22,574 bases of DNA from Bacteroidota bacterium (GTDB lineage: Bacteria; Bacteroidota; Bacteroidia; Flavobacteriales; Flavobacteriaceae): the NCBI GenBank assembly GCA_024278565.1, contig JAJRSY010000291.1, positions 1-22,574 on the forward strand, in the 5' to 3' direction. Below the pieces are notes generated by a model that was not told where the DNA came from, did no database searches, and was given only the letters and a program-made list of their open reading frames with translations. The position numbers and the translations under genes are program-made. Within the stretch, counting starts at the first letter, position 1; the number at the start of each line of letters is the position of its first letter. This document shows, piece by piece, positions 14,551-22,471 of the stretch.

Positions 14551-14851
14551 GTATCTAGAACGGTTGAGCTAAGAAGAATCTTATATCGCCATTGTGCGGT
14601 ATATCGAAAAGTGCCAAAATTTTCGATGAAATGCAGGTAAATTTTTATTTATCGGATGAAATACCCAAATTGCTTCCGTTTATCGATAAAATTTCAGGGC
14701 AAATTTTCTAAATGTGCTGTCGGAAATGCCTTTTTCGAAAAAAAACCTTAATTACCCTTGGAGGAGAGCGTAGAAAAGGGATCTAAGAATCCATTTGTAC
14801 AATGAAAGAGCTGATCGGTGCTGTCAAAGGTAGGTTCATTCTTTTGGGCGG

Positions 14852-15772
14852 CTACAAAAACGTATCTACTTTTTTGTACGCATCAATAACAGCCTGTTCG
14901 CCTTCTTTGTTGGGTCTTGAATTTCCGTGTTCCATCCCCAAAATACCATTAAAACCTTTTTCGTGAATGAACTTAAAGACATTTTTATAGTTTATTTCAC
15001 CCGTAGTGGGTTCTTTACGACCGGGGTTATCTCCGATTTGTATATAAGCGATCTCGTTCCAAGCAGCTTCCATATTTGGTATAAGGTTTCCTTCTTGGAT
15101 CTGTTGGTGGTATATGTCAAAAAGTATTTTGCATGAAGGTGAATCCACAGCATTGCAAATTTCATAGGCTTGGGGTGATCCGGTCAAGAAAAGCCCAGGG
15201 TGGTTATAGAAATTCAATGGTTCCAACACCATGATCATCCCATGCGGTTCTAGAATCGCAGATGCCCGCTTTAACGATTCAACCACATGTGCAGTCTGGA
15301 AACCCATTGATTGCCTTGAATCCACATGTCCAGGTACTACGGTCATCCATTTGGCATTGACACGTTTGGCCACATCTACCGCCTTTTTGATATAATCTAA
15401 AAACTCGGTTCGTTTGTCTTTATCCCCAGAGGCCAGATTGGGTTCTTTCCAGTAAATTTCATGAGCTACAAAAACCCCCATTTCAATACCTCGGTCTTTC
15501 ATGGTCTGTGCCATTTTTTCTTGAAGGGCAATATCACGTGTACGCATACGATTGTCCTCAAAGGCCGTAAACCCTTGGTCGGCCATAAAATTAAGTTGGG
15601 CAATGGGATCTTTGCTGGCATGCTGTTCAAACATGCCCAAATGCGGTGCATATTTGAGATTGAACCGGTGTTTCATAGGTTCGTTTTTGTTTGATGCGTA
15701 TGAAAATGCCCCACCCATCGAAACGGCTCCGCCGGTAAGTGCGGTTTTTTGTAGAAAGCTCCTTCTTTTCAT
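14852..15772 (-). CDS. TIM-barrel sugar isomerase with Tat-type leader (hydroxypyruvate isomerase-like)
   Basis: A 306-aa protein of the AP-endonuclease-2 / xylose-isomerase-like TIM-barrel family. The leader MKRRSFLQKTALTGGAVSMG has a twin-arginine motif and a hydrophobic run, so it is probably exported folded, with metal bound. Likely metal ligands and active-site residues are Glu in MVLEPLNFYNHPG, Asp-x-x-His in ILFDIYHQQIQEG, Gln in YIQIGDNPGR and Glu in GILGMEHG. These match the hydroxypyruvate-isomerase subgroup, but many exported relatives act on other sugars, including keto-glycosides. It follows the subunit-3 gene by 15 bp and is the last gene of the GMC operon, suggesting it processes the dehydrogenase product. 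Confidence 0.88.
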   Translation of the reverse strand: MKRRSFLQKTALTGGAVSMGGAFSYASNKNEPMKHRFNLKYAPHLGMFEQHASKDPIAQLNFMADQGFTAFEDNRMRTRDIALQEKMAQTMKDRGIEMGVFVAHEIYWKEPNLASGDKDKRTEFLDYIKKAVDVAKRVNAKWMTVVPGHVDSRQSMGFQTAHVVESLKRASAILEPHGMIMVLEPLNFYNHPGLFLTGSPQAYEICNAVDSPSCKILFDIYHQQIQEGNLIPNMEAAWNEIAYIQIGDNPGRKEPTTGEINYKNVFKFIHEKGFNGILGMEHGNSRPNKEGEQAVIDAYKKVDTFL

Positions 15773-15787
15773 AATAACTGTTTTAGA

Positions 15788-16435
15788 TTACAAGGACCAG
15801 ACTTTTCCGCCTGTTAGTTCCTCAACATCGCCACAACCAATATACGCTCCTGGTACGGGTAGGTATGCCAACACCTCTTCACCAACAAATTCTGAGATTT
15901 TATAACCCCAGATGGTCATTCCTCGAAGGTTGTTCGCAAATGCGTAACGTGCGGCGTCATCATCTAATTGTGCAGGTTCACCAGCGGCGATCAACTCGTT
16001 ATAGGCATTGATCAATTCACCGTGTTTTGTTTTTTCTTCTTTAGTGATTTTTAAGGCAGATGCCAATACTGGTTCTAAATCTTCAGGGGTGAGATCGGCG
16101 GCTTTTTCTTTTCCTGAATCTTTTAATGCCTTTTCTAAGAACCGTCCCATTGACATTTTCACAAAGTCTTGCTGCTCTTTTTCCATTACTTCGTTGGCGA
16201 ACCTGTCGATAAAGATGTTGACTTGAACTTCGGTGGCCGAAGGCGTATCGGTCTTGGGTAGAATGAGATCGACCAAATGTGATATAATCGAACCTTCATC
16301 TTTGGTAAAGAAATCAGGAACCCATGTCAACACTTTTTCTTTTTTACAGCTCTGCACAATGCCCAACAAAGTGGGGGTAGCCACCACGTAACCGAGTGAT
16401 AGCCCCATGTTTTTAAGTGCTTTTCTTCTATCCAT
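15788..16435 (-). CDS. Gluconate 2-dehydrogenase subunit 3-like protein (GMC partner), Tat/lipoprotein leader
   Basis: A 215-aa small subunit that pairs with GMC dehydrogenases (gluconate 2-dehydrogenase subunit 3 family). It starts MDRRKALKNMGLSLGYVVAT, a twin-arginine leader, and has a lipobox-like VQSC with Cys30, so it may be a Tat-exported lipoprotein. The family core follows: FFTKDEGSIISHLVDLILPK-DTPSATEV-FIDRF and later YAFANNLRGMTIWGYKISEF and YLPVPGAYIGC. Its partner has no leader of its own, so this subunit presumably carries it out of the cell. The ATG overlaps the stop of the GMC gene by one base (TAATG), indicating coupled translation. Confidence 0.9.
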   Translation of the reverse strand: MDRRKALKNMGLSLGYVVATPTLLGIVQSCKKEKVLTWVPDFFTKDEGSIISHLVDLILPKTDTPSATEVQVNIFIDRFANEVMEKEQQDFVKMSMGRFLEKALKDSGKEKAADLTPEDLEPVLASALKITKEEKTKHGELINAYNELIAAGEPAQLDDDAARYAFANNLRGMTIWGYKISEFVGEEVLAYLPVPGAYIGCGDVEELTGGKVWSL

Positions 16436-18147
16436 TATATGTTTCCTTTTTTAAGTTCTTTTGCTGCGTGATTGGCCGCCCTTGCCGTAAAGGCCATATA
16501 GGTCAATGAGGGGTTTACGCAACTGGCAGAGGTCATAAAAGATCCATCTGTTACGTAAACATTGGGCACATCATGTATTTGGTTGTTTCCGTTCAGGACC
16601 GATGTTCTTCGGTTTCTTCCCATACGGGCGGTGCCCATTTCATGTATTCCCAGACCTAAGGCTACTGGATTATCGTACGGTTCGACATCACGTAGCCCGG
16701 CTTTTTCAAGCATATCTACGGCAGATTGTTTCATATCTTTCCGCATTTCCCATTCATTTTCTTTGAGCTCGGCATCAAAGGTAAGGGTAGGGAGTCCCCA
16801 GCCATCAAGTTTATTGTAATCCAAGGTCATTCTATTGTCTTGGTACGGAAGTACCTCTCCGAAACCGCCCATGCCAAAGGTCCATCCTCCCGGTTTGAGG
16901 ATGGCATTTTTAAGGTTTTTCCCATACGATAGTTCGGCAATGGAATCTTCCCAATCTCCCCTACTGGCACCGCCTTGATAACCAAAGCCCCGTTTGTATT
17001 CCTTTCTATTGGTATCCCCTCCCAAATTTCTAAAACGGGGCACATATATCCCATTTGGTTTACGCCCCTTATAATATCTATCTTCAAAACCGTCGAACTT
17101 ACCTTTTGCGCCCACCTTTAAATGGTGATCCATGATATTACGCCCCAGCTGATCGGAGTCATTGCCCATACCATTGGGAAACCGGTCTGATTTCGACTGC
17201 ATTAAAATAGAGGTTGATGCGATACTGCCCGCACATAGAAAAATAACCTTGGCCTTGAATTCAAGAGTTTCCTTGGTAAGTCTGTCAATCACCTTTACCC
17301 CCGTAGCTTTTTTAGTATCTGGGTCGTACATCACCTCATGAACAATCGAATCGGGTCGCAAGGTCATATTACCGGTTCGCTCTGCGGCGGGTAGCGTAGA
17401 TGACAAACTGCTGAAATAGGCTCCAAAAGGGCACCCCCTCATACACCTATTTCTATATTGGCAATTGGTCCTGCCCTCAAATTTCTTTGTCCCGGTGAGG
17501 TTAGCAATACGCCCTGCGGTCACAACACGGCCGTCAAAATGTTCAGCTACTTTCTCTTTCACATGCTGTTCTACACAGTTGAGTTCCATCATCGGCAGAA
17601 AGTTGCTGTCCGGCAATTGGGGAAGATTCAATGCTTCACCGCAAACACCTATATGGGTCTCGACTTTTTCGTACCAAGGGGCGATATCTTTGTATCGAAC
17701 CGGCCAGTCCACGGCTATGCCCTCACGTTGGTTGGCGGTGAAATCAATATCGCTCCATCGGTAGCTATGACGGCCCCATTGTAAAGAACGCCCCCCTACA
17801 TGATAGCCGCGCATCCAATCAAAGCGTTTGGTTTCGTTATAGGGGTGTTCCAAGTCATTTACAAACCACTGGGCATATTCAACCTTGGTGGTGTACCCAG
17901 TTCTATTCTGTTTTTCTTGTTTTGCAATATCCGCTCTTGTAGGTTTCCCACCATTGGGAAAATCCCACGGATCCATATTCGCGGTCTCGTAATCATCGAT
18001 GTGTTTTACCATTCTACCACGCTCTAAGACCAAGGTTTTTAAACCTTTCTCACATAATTCTTTTGCGGCCCAGCCCCCACTTATACCAGTACCTACAACA
18101 ATCGCATCGTACGATTCTTGTTCTTCATTGTAATAGAATTTGTTCAT
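16435..18147 (-). CDS. GMC-family FAD dehydrogenase (gluconate/glucoside dehydrogenase large-subunit type) with 3Fe-4S-like Cys motif
   Basis: A 570-aa flavoprotein. FAD motif AIVVGTGISGGWAAKEL (15-31) and LERGR; substrate/FAD region YHVGGRSLQWGRHSYRW (115-131); C-terminal HEMGTARMG and TDGSFMTSASCVNPSLTYMA, the GMC_oxred_C active-site region. A cysteine cluster C229-x5-C235-x3-C239 in TNCQYRNRCMRGCPFG has the spacing of the three ligands of the 3Fe-4S cluster in bacterial FAD-glucose dehydrogenase, so electrons probably leave by an Fe-S relay rather than to O2. No cytochrome subunit is nearby. The substrate is likely a sugar, glycoside or polyol; glucoside 3-dehydrogenases belong to this class. 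Together with the small subunit it should act in the periplasm. Confidence 0.9.
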   Translation of the reverse strand: MNKFYYNEEQESYDAIVVGTGISGGWAAKELCEKGLKTLVLERGRMVKHIDDYETANMDPWDFPNGGKPTRADIAKQEKQNRTGYTTKVEYAQWFVNDLEHPYNETKRFDWMRGYHVGGRSLQWGRHSYRWSDIDFTANQREGIAVDWPVRYKDIAPWYEKVETHIGVCGEALNLPQLPDSNFLPMMELNCVEQHVKEKVAEHFDGRVVTAGRIANLTGTKKFEGRTNCQYRNRCMRGCPFGAYFSSLSSTLPAAERTGNMTLRPDSIVHEVMYDPDTKKATGVKVIDRLTKETLEFKAKVIFLCAGSIASTSILMQSKSDRFPNGMGNDSDQLGRNIMDHHLKVGAKGKFDGFEDRYYKGRKPNGIYVPRFRNLGGDTNRKEYKRGFGYQGGASRGDWEDSIAELSYGKNLKNAILKPGGWTFGMGGFGEVLPYQDNRMTLDYNKLDGWGLPTLTFDAELKENEWEMRKDMKQSAVDMLEKAGLRDVEPYDNPVALGLGIHEMGTARMGRNRRTSVLNGNNQIHDVPNVYVTDGSFMTSASCVNPSLTYMAFTARAANHAAKELKKGNI

Positions 18148-18508
18148 GTATCAAATTGTTTAGCCCCTAAATTTATTAAATTTAAAATTAATGTTCTACA
18201 TTTAATGACTATTCTTGTTGGGGGGTAACTTAGGTGAATTGGCAAGGTAACATTAAAATGGTTTAAAACAACAATAAATCATGGCTGCTAAAATTTATAT
18301 GACCAACTGATTAATAGTTGATTAAATGAACCGCCCGAGGCAGAGCCATCGAGGTGTAAAGCGGAAGAAAAACTTATTTTTAGTTTTATGAAAATCATTC
18401 GTTTTCAAACTTTCCTCTTGACCCCGTAGGTAGAACCTCGAGGAATTCTTTAGATTAAAAAAAAACATACTAATTAGATCACTTTTTAAAAACAGTAAAT
18501 CAACACTC
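18148..18508. other. Divergent intergenic region between the two sugar operons
   Basis: It holds both promoters, although neither is clear-cut. On the minus side TAAATTTA near 18165-18175 is a one-mismatch -7 candidate for the GMC gene. On the plus side I see no good TAnnTTTG. The middle is occupied by repeat B copy 2. A shared regulator would be expected to bind here, but I see no strong palindrome. Confidence 0.4.
18340..18455. repeat. Dispersed repeat B, copy 2
   Basis: Shares with 12390-12490 the ordered blocks CGAGG, GGAAGAAA, ATGAAAA, GTTTTCAAACTTTCC (18400-18414), CTT and CCTCG-GGAA. The perfect hairpin of copy 1 is degraded here and there is no REP insertion. No coding potential. Confidence 0.5.
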
Positions 18509-19504
18509 ATGAAAAGAAGAAATTTAATACGTAGTGGTGTACAAGTATGCATCGCCGTTTTATTTATGGGAACAGTTGCATGCAAGGAGACCAAAAAAAC
18601 AAATATTAAAAACGTGGACATGGTCCAAGATTCTACCGATGTGGTAGCGCCTTTCTTTAAATTATCGTTAGCGCAGTGGTCGATACATAAAATGATCAAT
18701 GATGATGGCGTAGACCCGTATACTTTTGCCGAAAAGGCCAAAACTTGGGGTTTTACGGGATTGGAGTATGTAAGTCAATTGTATCCATCAGACCTCAAAG
18801 ATGGAGAATATTCTGAGGAGGCAATGACTGCGTTTGTTGAAAAATCGAATGCCGAAGCCAAAAAGCATGGTATGGCAAATGTACTGATTATGATAGATGG
18901 CCAAGGTAGTTTAGGGGTTTCCGATACAAAAGAACGTGATGAAGCGGTCGAACGTCACTATAAATGGGTAGATGCCGCCGCCGCCATGGGATGCCATGCC
19001 ATAAGGGTAAACTTGAGAGGGAGTGAGGAACCTGAAGAATGGAAAAAGAATTCTGTTGACGCACTTACAAAACTTTCGACCTATGCCAAAGACAAAAATG
19101 TAAATGTCATTGTGGAAAACCATGGTGGGCTATCATCAAACGGCGCCATGCTTGCCGAGGTCATGACAATAGTGAATATGGACAATTGTGGAACCTTGCC
19201 CGATTTTGGAAATTTCTGTATTAAAAGAAAGGATCCGAATGATCATGCTGCAGGCTGTGCCGAAGAATACGATATTTACAAAGGGGTTACCGAGTTGATG
19301 CCCCATGCCAAGGCCGTTAGCGCAAAATCAGGTGATTTCGATAAAGACGGAAATGAGACAAGAATAGATTATGTAAAAATGCTGCAAATCGTAAAGGATG
19401 CCGGTTATACCAGTTTTATTGGTGTAGAATATGAAGGAAGTGATTTGAGTGAAGAAGAGGGTATTCTCGCTACCAAAGAGTTATTGCTCAAGGCTGCCAG
19501 ATAA
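18509..19504 (+). CDS. Sugar phosphate isomerase/epimerase-type TIM-barrel protein, exported, probable lipoprotein
   Basis: A 331-aa AP-endonuclease-2-type TIM barrel. The leader MKRRNLIRSGVQVCIAVLFM ends at GTVAC, a lipobox-like site (Cys25), and also has a twin arginine, so the protein is probably anchored in the envelope. The barrel starts at FKLSLAQWSIHKMI. Candidate metal ligands are Glu in VIVENHGG, Asp in GTLPDFGNF, His in LMPHAKAVSAKSGDF and Glu in FIGVEYEG. Related enzymes isomerise or epimerise sugars, and some cleave 3-keto-glycosides by elimination. It heads the plus-strand unit, opposite the GMC operon, and complements the TIM barrel at 14852. The start was chosen because the leader begins there. 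Confidence 0.88.
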   Translation: MKRRNLIRSGVQVCIAVLFMGTVACKETKKTNIKNVDMVQDSTDVVAPFFKLSLAQWSIHKMINDDGVDPYTFAEKAKTWGFTGLEYVSQLYPSDLKDGEYSEEAMTAFVEKSNAEAKKHGMANVLIMIDGQGSLGVSDTKERDEAVERHYKWVDAAAAMGCHAIRVNLRGSEEPEEWKKNSVDALTKLSTYAKDKNVNVIVENHGGLSSNGAMLAEVMTIVNMDNCGTLPDFGNFCIKRKDPNDHAAGCAEEYDIYKGVTELMPHAKAVSAKSGDFDKDGNETRIDYVKMLQIVKDAGYTSFIGVEYEGSDLSEEEGILATKELLLKAAR

Positions 19505-19536
19505 TCCTATAACAACCACAAATACCTTTATACCTC

Positions 19537-19983
19537 GTGAAAGCTTTTTTCAACCAATTGTTCGATTACAATTTTTATTGCAATAAAAAACTTATCGAAA
19601 CGTGCAACGCATTGGATCTTGTACCAGAAAAGAGTATTGAACTCTTTAGCCATTTGCTAAATGCGCATCATATTTGGAATGCTCGAATAGCCCGAAGAAA
19701 AGCAGAATACGAAGTATTTCAAATACATGCGGTAAAAGACTGGGGCGATATTCACTATGAAAACCAAAGAAGTTCTTTTGGGGTAATTACCAATGCACAA
19801 GATTTTGACCTTCACATCGATTATGAAAATTCGAACGAAATATCGGTCACAAATACGTTGCAAGATATACTGTTTCACATCATTAACCATTCAACCCACC
19901 ATCGGGGTCAAATTGCCATAGATTTTAGAAAAAACAATATCGAACCAATTCCTTTGGATTATATTTCATATAAGAAACAATAA
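19537..19983 (+). CDS. DinB-like four-helix protein
   Basis: A 148-aa protein starting with GTG. It shows the DinB/YfiT-type metal-binding pattern: a first His in LFSHLLNAHHIWNARI (about 41-56) and the later HxxxxHH pair in HIINHSTHHRGQIAIDFRK. Members bind Ni or Zn; known ones are thiol-dependent S-transferases, and most are uncharacterised. It lies 32 bp after the TIM-barrel gene and 6 bp before the permease, so it belongs to the same operon; its role there is not evident. No ATG is available at the N-terminus, and GTG at 19537 gives the expected family start. Confidence 0.8.
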   Translation: MKAFFNQLFDYNFYCNKKLIETCNALDLVPEKSIELFSHLLNAHHIWNARIARRKAEYEVFQIHAVKDWGDIHYENQRSSFGVITNAQDFDLHIDYENSNEISVTNTLQDILFHIINHSTHHRGQIAIDFRKNNIEPIPLDYISYKKQ

Positions 19984-19989
19984 GGTGTA

Positions 19990-21218
19990 ATGGACACAAA
20001 AATACAGGTGCAATTGTCCATAATGATGTTCCTTCAGTTTTTTATCTGGGGAGGATGGTTCGTGACCTTGAGCACTTTTTTGGGAAACAATTTAGGAGCA
20101 GATGATGGTGAGATCGGTATGGCGTTTTCAACCCAGTCATGGGGTGCGATAATCGCACCCTTTATCATTGGTCTTTTGGCCGATCGTTATTTTAACGCAG
20201 AACGTATTTTGGGTGTATTGCATTTACTGGGCGCAGTATTGATGTACCTAATGGCGAGCACTACTGATTTTACGGTTTTCTACCCCTATATATTGGGGTA
20301 TATGATTTTATATATGCCAACGCTTGCTCTGGTGAATTCGGTGTCGTTCAACCAAATGAAAGACCCCACAAAAGAGTTTTCGTATGTCAGGGTTTTTGGA
20401 ACTCTGGGATGGATCATTGCAGGGGTGGTAATTAGCTATGCTTTTCATTGGGACTCTGAAGCTGGTATTAAGGAAGGAATGTTGAAAAACACATTTATGA
20501 TGACCGCCATGGTTTCGGCTGTATTGGGAATTTTCAGTTTCACTTTACCCAAAACACCCCCTCAGGTAGCTAAAAATGAGAAAGTGGCCCTTTCGAGGAT
20601 CTTGGGCCTTGATGCCCTAAAATTATTAAAGGACAGAAATTTTTTAATCTTTTTTATCAGCTCAGTTTTTATATGTGTGCCATTGGCATTTTACTATCAA
20701 AATACGAATCCGTTTTTAGTGGAAATAGGTATGGAGAACGCTACCGCCAAGATGACCCTTGGGCAAGGGTCAGAAATTTTGTTCTTGTTGTTATTGCCCT
20801 TTTTCTTTAAAAAATACGGAATCAAAAAGACCATATTGGTCGGAATGTTGGCATGGGGCATTCGCTACGTTTTATTTGCGTATGGCAATACAGGTGAATT
20901 TACATTTATGCTTCTAACGGGAATTGCCCTTCATGGTATTTGTTATGATTTCTTTTTTGTCTCGGGCCAGGTTTATACTGATAGTAAGGCCGGAGAAAAG
21001 TATAAAAGTGCCGCTCAGGGTCTAATAACCTTGGCCACTTATGGTATAGGAATGCTGATAGGGTTTTGGGCTGCCGGAAAATCACCAACCAATACGTACT
21101 GGCCGATGGCACACATAATTGGGAGTCTATCTGGTTATATCCGGGCGCATTTGCCTTTTTGGTCTTCGTTTTATTCGCGGTATTCTTTAAAAATGAAAAA
21201 ATCGCCTATAAATCATAG
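19990..21218 (+). pseudogene. MFS permease of the nucleoside:H+ symporter family, frameshifted near the C-terminus
   Basis: A 12-helix inner-membrane importer. The N-terminus QLSIMMFLQFFIWGGWFVTL and LGADDGEIGMAFSTQSWGAI are typical of nucleoside/H+ symporter relatives, which in Bacteroidetes often sit in sugar loci beside Gfo/Idh/MocA genes. Helices continue to IGMLIGFWAAG. In the first frame the protein then reads NTYWPMAHIIGSLSGYIRAH and ends at 21234 with an unnatural tail. From about 21105 the other frame gives DGTHNWESIWLYPGAFAF and FVLFAVFFKNEKIAYKS, ending at TAG 21216-21218. One missing base near TGGCCGAT (TGGGCCGAT would restore Y-W-A-D-G) explains both. Restored length is 409 aa. 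Either a true frameshift or an error in a short G run. Confidence 0.85.
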
Positions 21219-21278
21219 CTATTTTATATATTGAGGTTTCTTATTAAAACAATCACCTAACATAAACGCATACAGTTC

Positions 21279-22415
21279 ATGCCAAAAAAAATCAGATTAG
21301 GAATATTAGGCGGTGGAGGAGATTCCCTTATAGGGGTTTTGCACCGAGTTGCATCACATATCAATGATAATTATCAAATAACGGGAGCCTGTTTCAATCC
21401 TGACTTTAAGGCCAATAAGTCCTTTGCAAGGGAAATAGATGTTCCCCTAAATAGAATATACATTGATTTTGATACGTTCATTGAAGAAGAAATGAAGTTG
21501 CCTGAAAATGAGCGCATTCAGGTTTGTTCGGTTTTGACGCCTAATTTTTTACACTTTCCAATGGTCAAGAAGTTGTTGGAAAATGGTTTTCATGTTATTT
21601 GCGAAAAACCGATGACCACAACCTCGCAGGAGGCCAAAATTCTACAAAAAGCACATAAAAAAGCTGGAACCGTTTTTGCCCTGACACATACCTATACTGG
21701 TTATCCTATGGTTCGCCAAATGCGCGAGATGCTAAAGGCAGGTGCTTTGGGCAAGATACACAAGGTAGATGTACGCTACTACCAAGGGTGGATAAACTCC
21801 ATCATCCACGATAAGAAAAAACGTTCGACCGTATGGCGCTTAGACCCAAAAAAGGCGGGTATAAGTTCTTGTATGGGCGATATAGGGGTGCATGCCTTTA
21901 ATATGTTGGAGTACACCACAGGGCTAAAAGTAAAATCACTTTTATGTGATTTCAATTACCTGTACAAAGACAATAAAATGGATGTGGACGGAACCGTGCT
22001 TATACGAATGGGCGATTATGTAAAAGGGGTTATTCGAGCCAGTCAAGTCGCCACAGGTGAGGAAAACGGATTGGCTATTACTATTTACGGAGAAAAAGGA
22101 GCATTCAGATGGGAGCAGGAGAAACCGAACTTTTTATACAAAATGAGTGATACCGAGCCCACTCAGGTATACAAACCCGGTCATGCGTATAACTCAAAAT
22201 TATCATTGAACGGCACAAAGCTTCCACCAGGTCACCCTGAGGGTATATTTGACTCAATGGCGAATATCTATTTAGGTGTGGCAAAAGCCATTCGAGGTAA
22301 GCGGTACAATGATGGCGAGTTCCCAACTATGGAAGATGGTGTTCGTGGCGTGAATTTTATCGAGGCTACCGTTGAATCACATAAAAAGAAGAATAGCTGG
22401 ATAAAGATGAAATAA
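21279..22415 (+). CDS. Gfo/Idh/MocA-family NAD(P)-dependent oxidoreductase
   Basis: A 378-aa cytoplasmic oxidoreductase without leader. The Rossmann motif is unusual, LGILGGGGDSLIGVLHR (7-23), with four glycines and a longer loop. Conserved EKP is in HVICEKPMTT (105-114). The catalytic Asp/His pair is in SSCMGDIGVHAFNMLEY (Asp201, His205). The C-terminal domain is the usual beta-sheet, with PPGHPEGIFDSMANIYLGV near the end. Such enzymes interconvert sugar hydroxyl and keto groups. The likely job here is to reduce or re-oxidise an imported keto-sugar made outside by the GMC complex. It lies 60 bp after the permease stop and is probably the last gene of the unit. No clear terminator follows. 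Confidence 0.92.
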   Translation: MPKKIRLGILGGGGDSLIGVLHRVASHINDNYQITGACFNPDFKANKSFAREIDVPLNRIYIDFDTFIEEEMKLPENERIQVCSVLTPNFLHFPMVKKLLENGFHVICEKPMTTTSQEAKILQKAHKKAGTVFALTHTYTGYPMVRQMREMLKAGALGKIHKVDVRYYQGWINSIIHDKKKRSTVWRLDPKKAGISSCMGDIGVHAFNMLEYTTGLKVKSLLCDFNYLYKDNKMDVDGTVLIRMGDYVKGVIRASQVATGEENGLAITIYGEKGAFRWEQEKPNFLYKMSDTEPTQVYKPGHAYNSKLSLNGTKLPPGHPEGIFDSMANIYLGVAKAIRGKRYNDGEFPTMEDGVRGVNFIEATVESHKKKNSWIKMK

Positions 22416-22471
22416 CGTTGCATTGAACCTTACTAACTCATGTTACGCAAACAAATCTCCAAAAAGGATGA

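Larger units (their letters stand above)
14053..14851. other. Gene-poor, AT-rich stretch with decayed coding traces
   Basis: About 800 bp without a convincing gene. It holds two tiny minus-strand ORFs with membrane-like sequences (listed separately) and a protein-like plus-strand trace at 14572-14711. That trace reads KKNLISPLCGISKSAKIFDE then VNFYLSDEIPKLLPFIDKI and ends at TAA 14709-14711; its only ATG (14631) would give 26 aa. A 23-bp imperfect palindrome CGCTA...TAGCG lies at 14279-14301. I recognise no RNA gene here. Confidence 0.4.
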
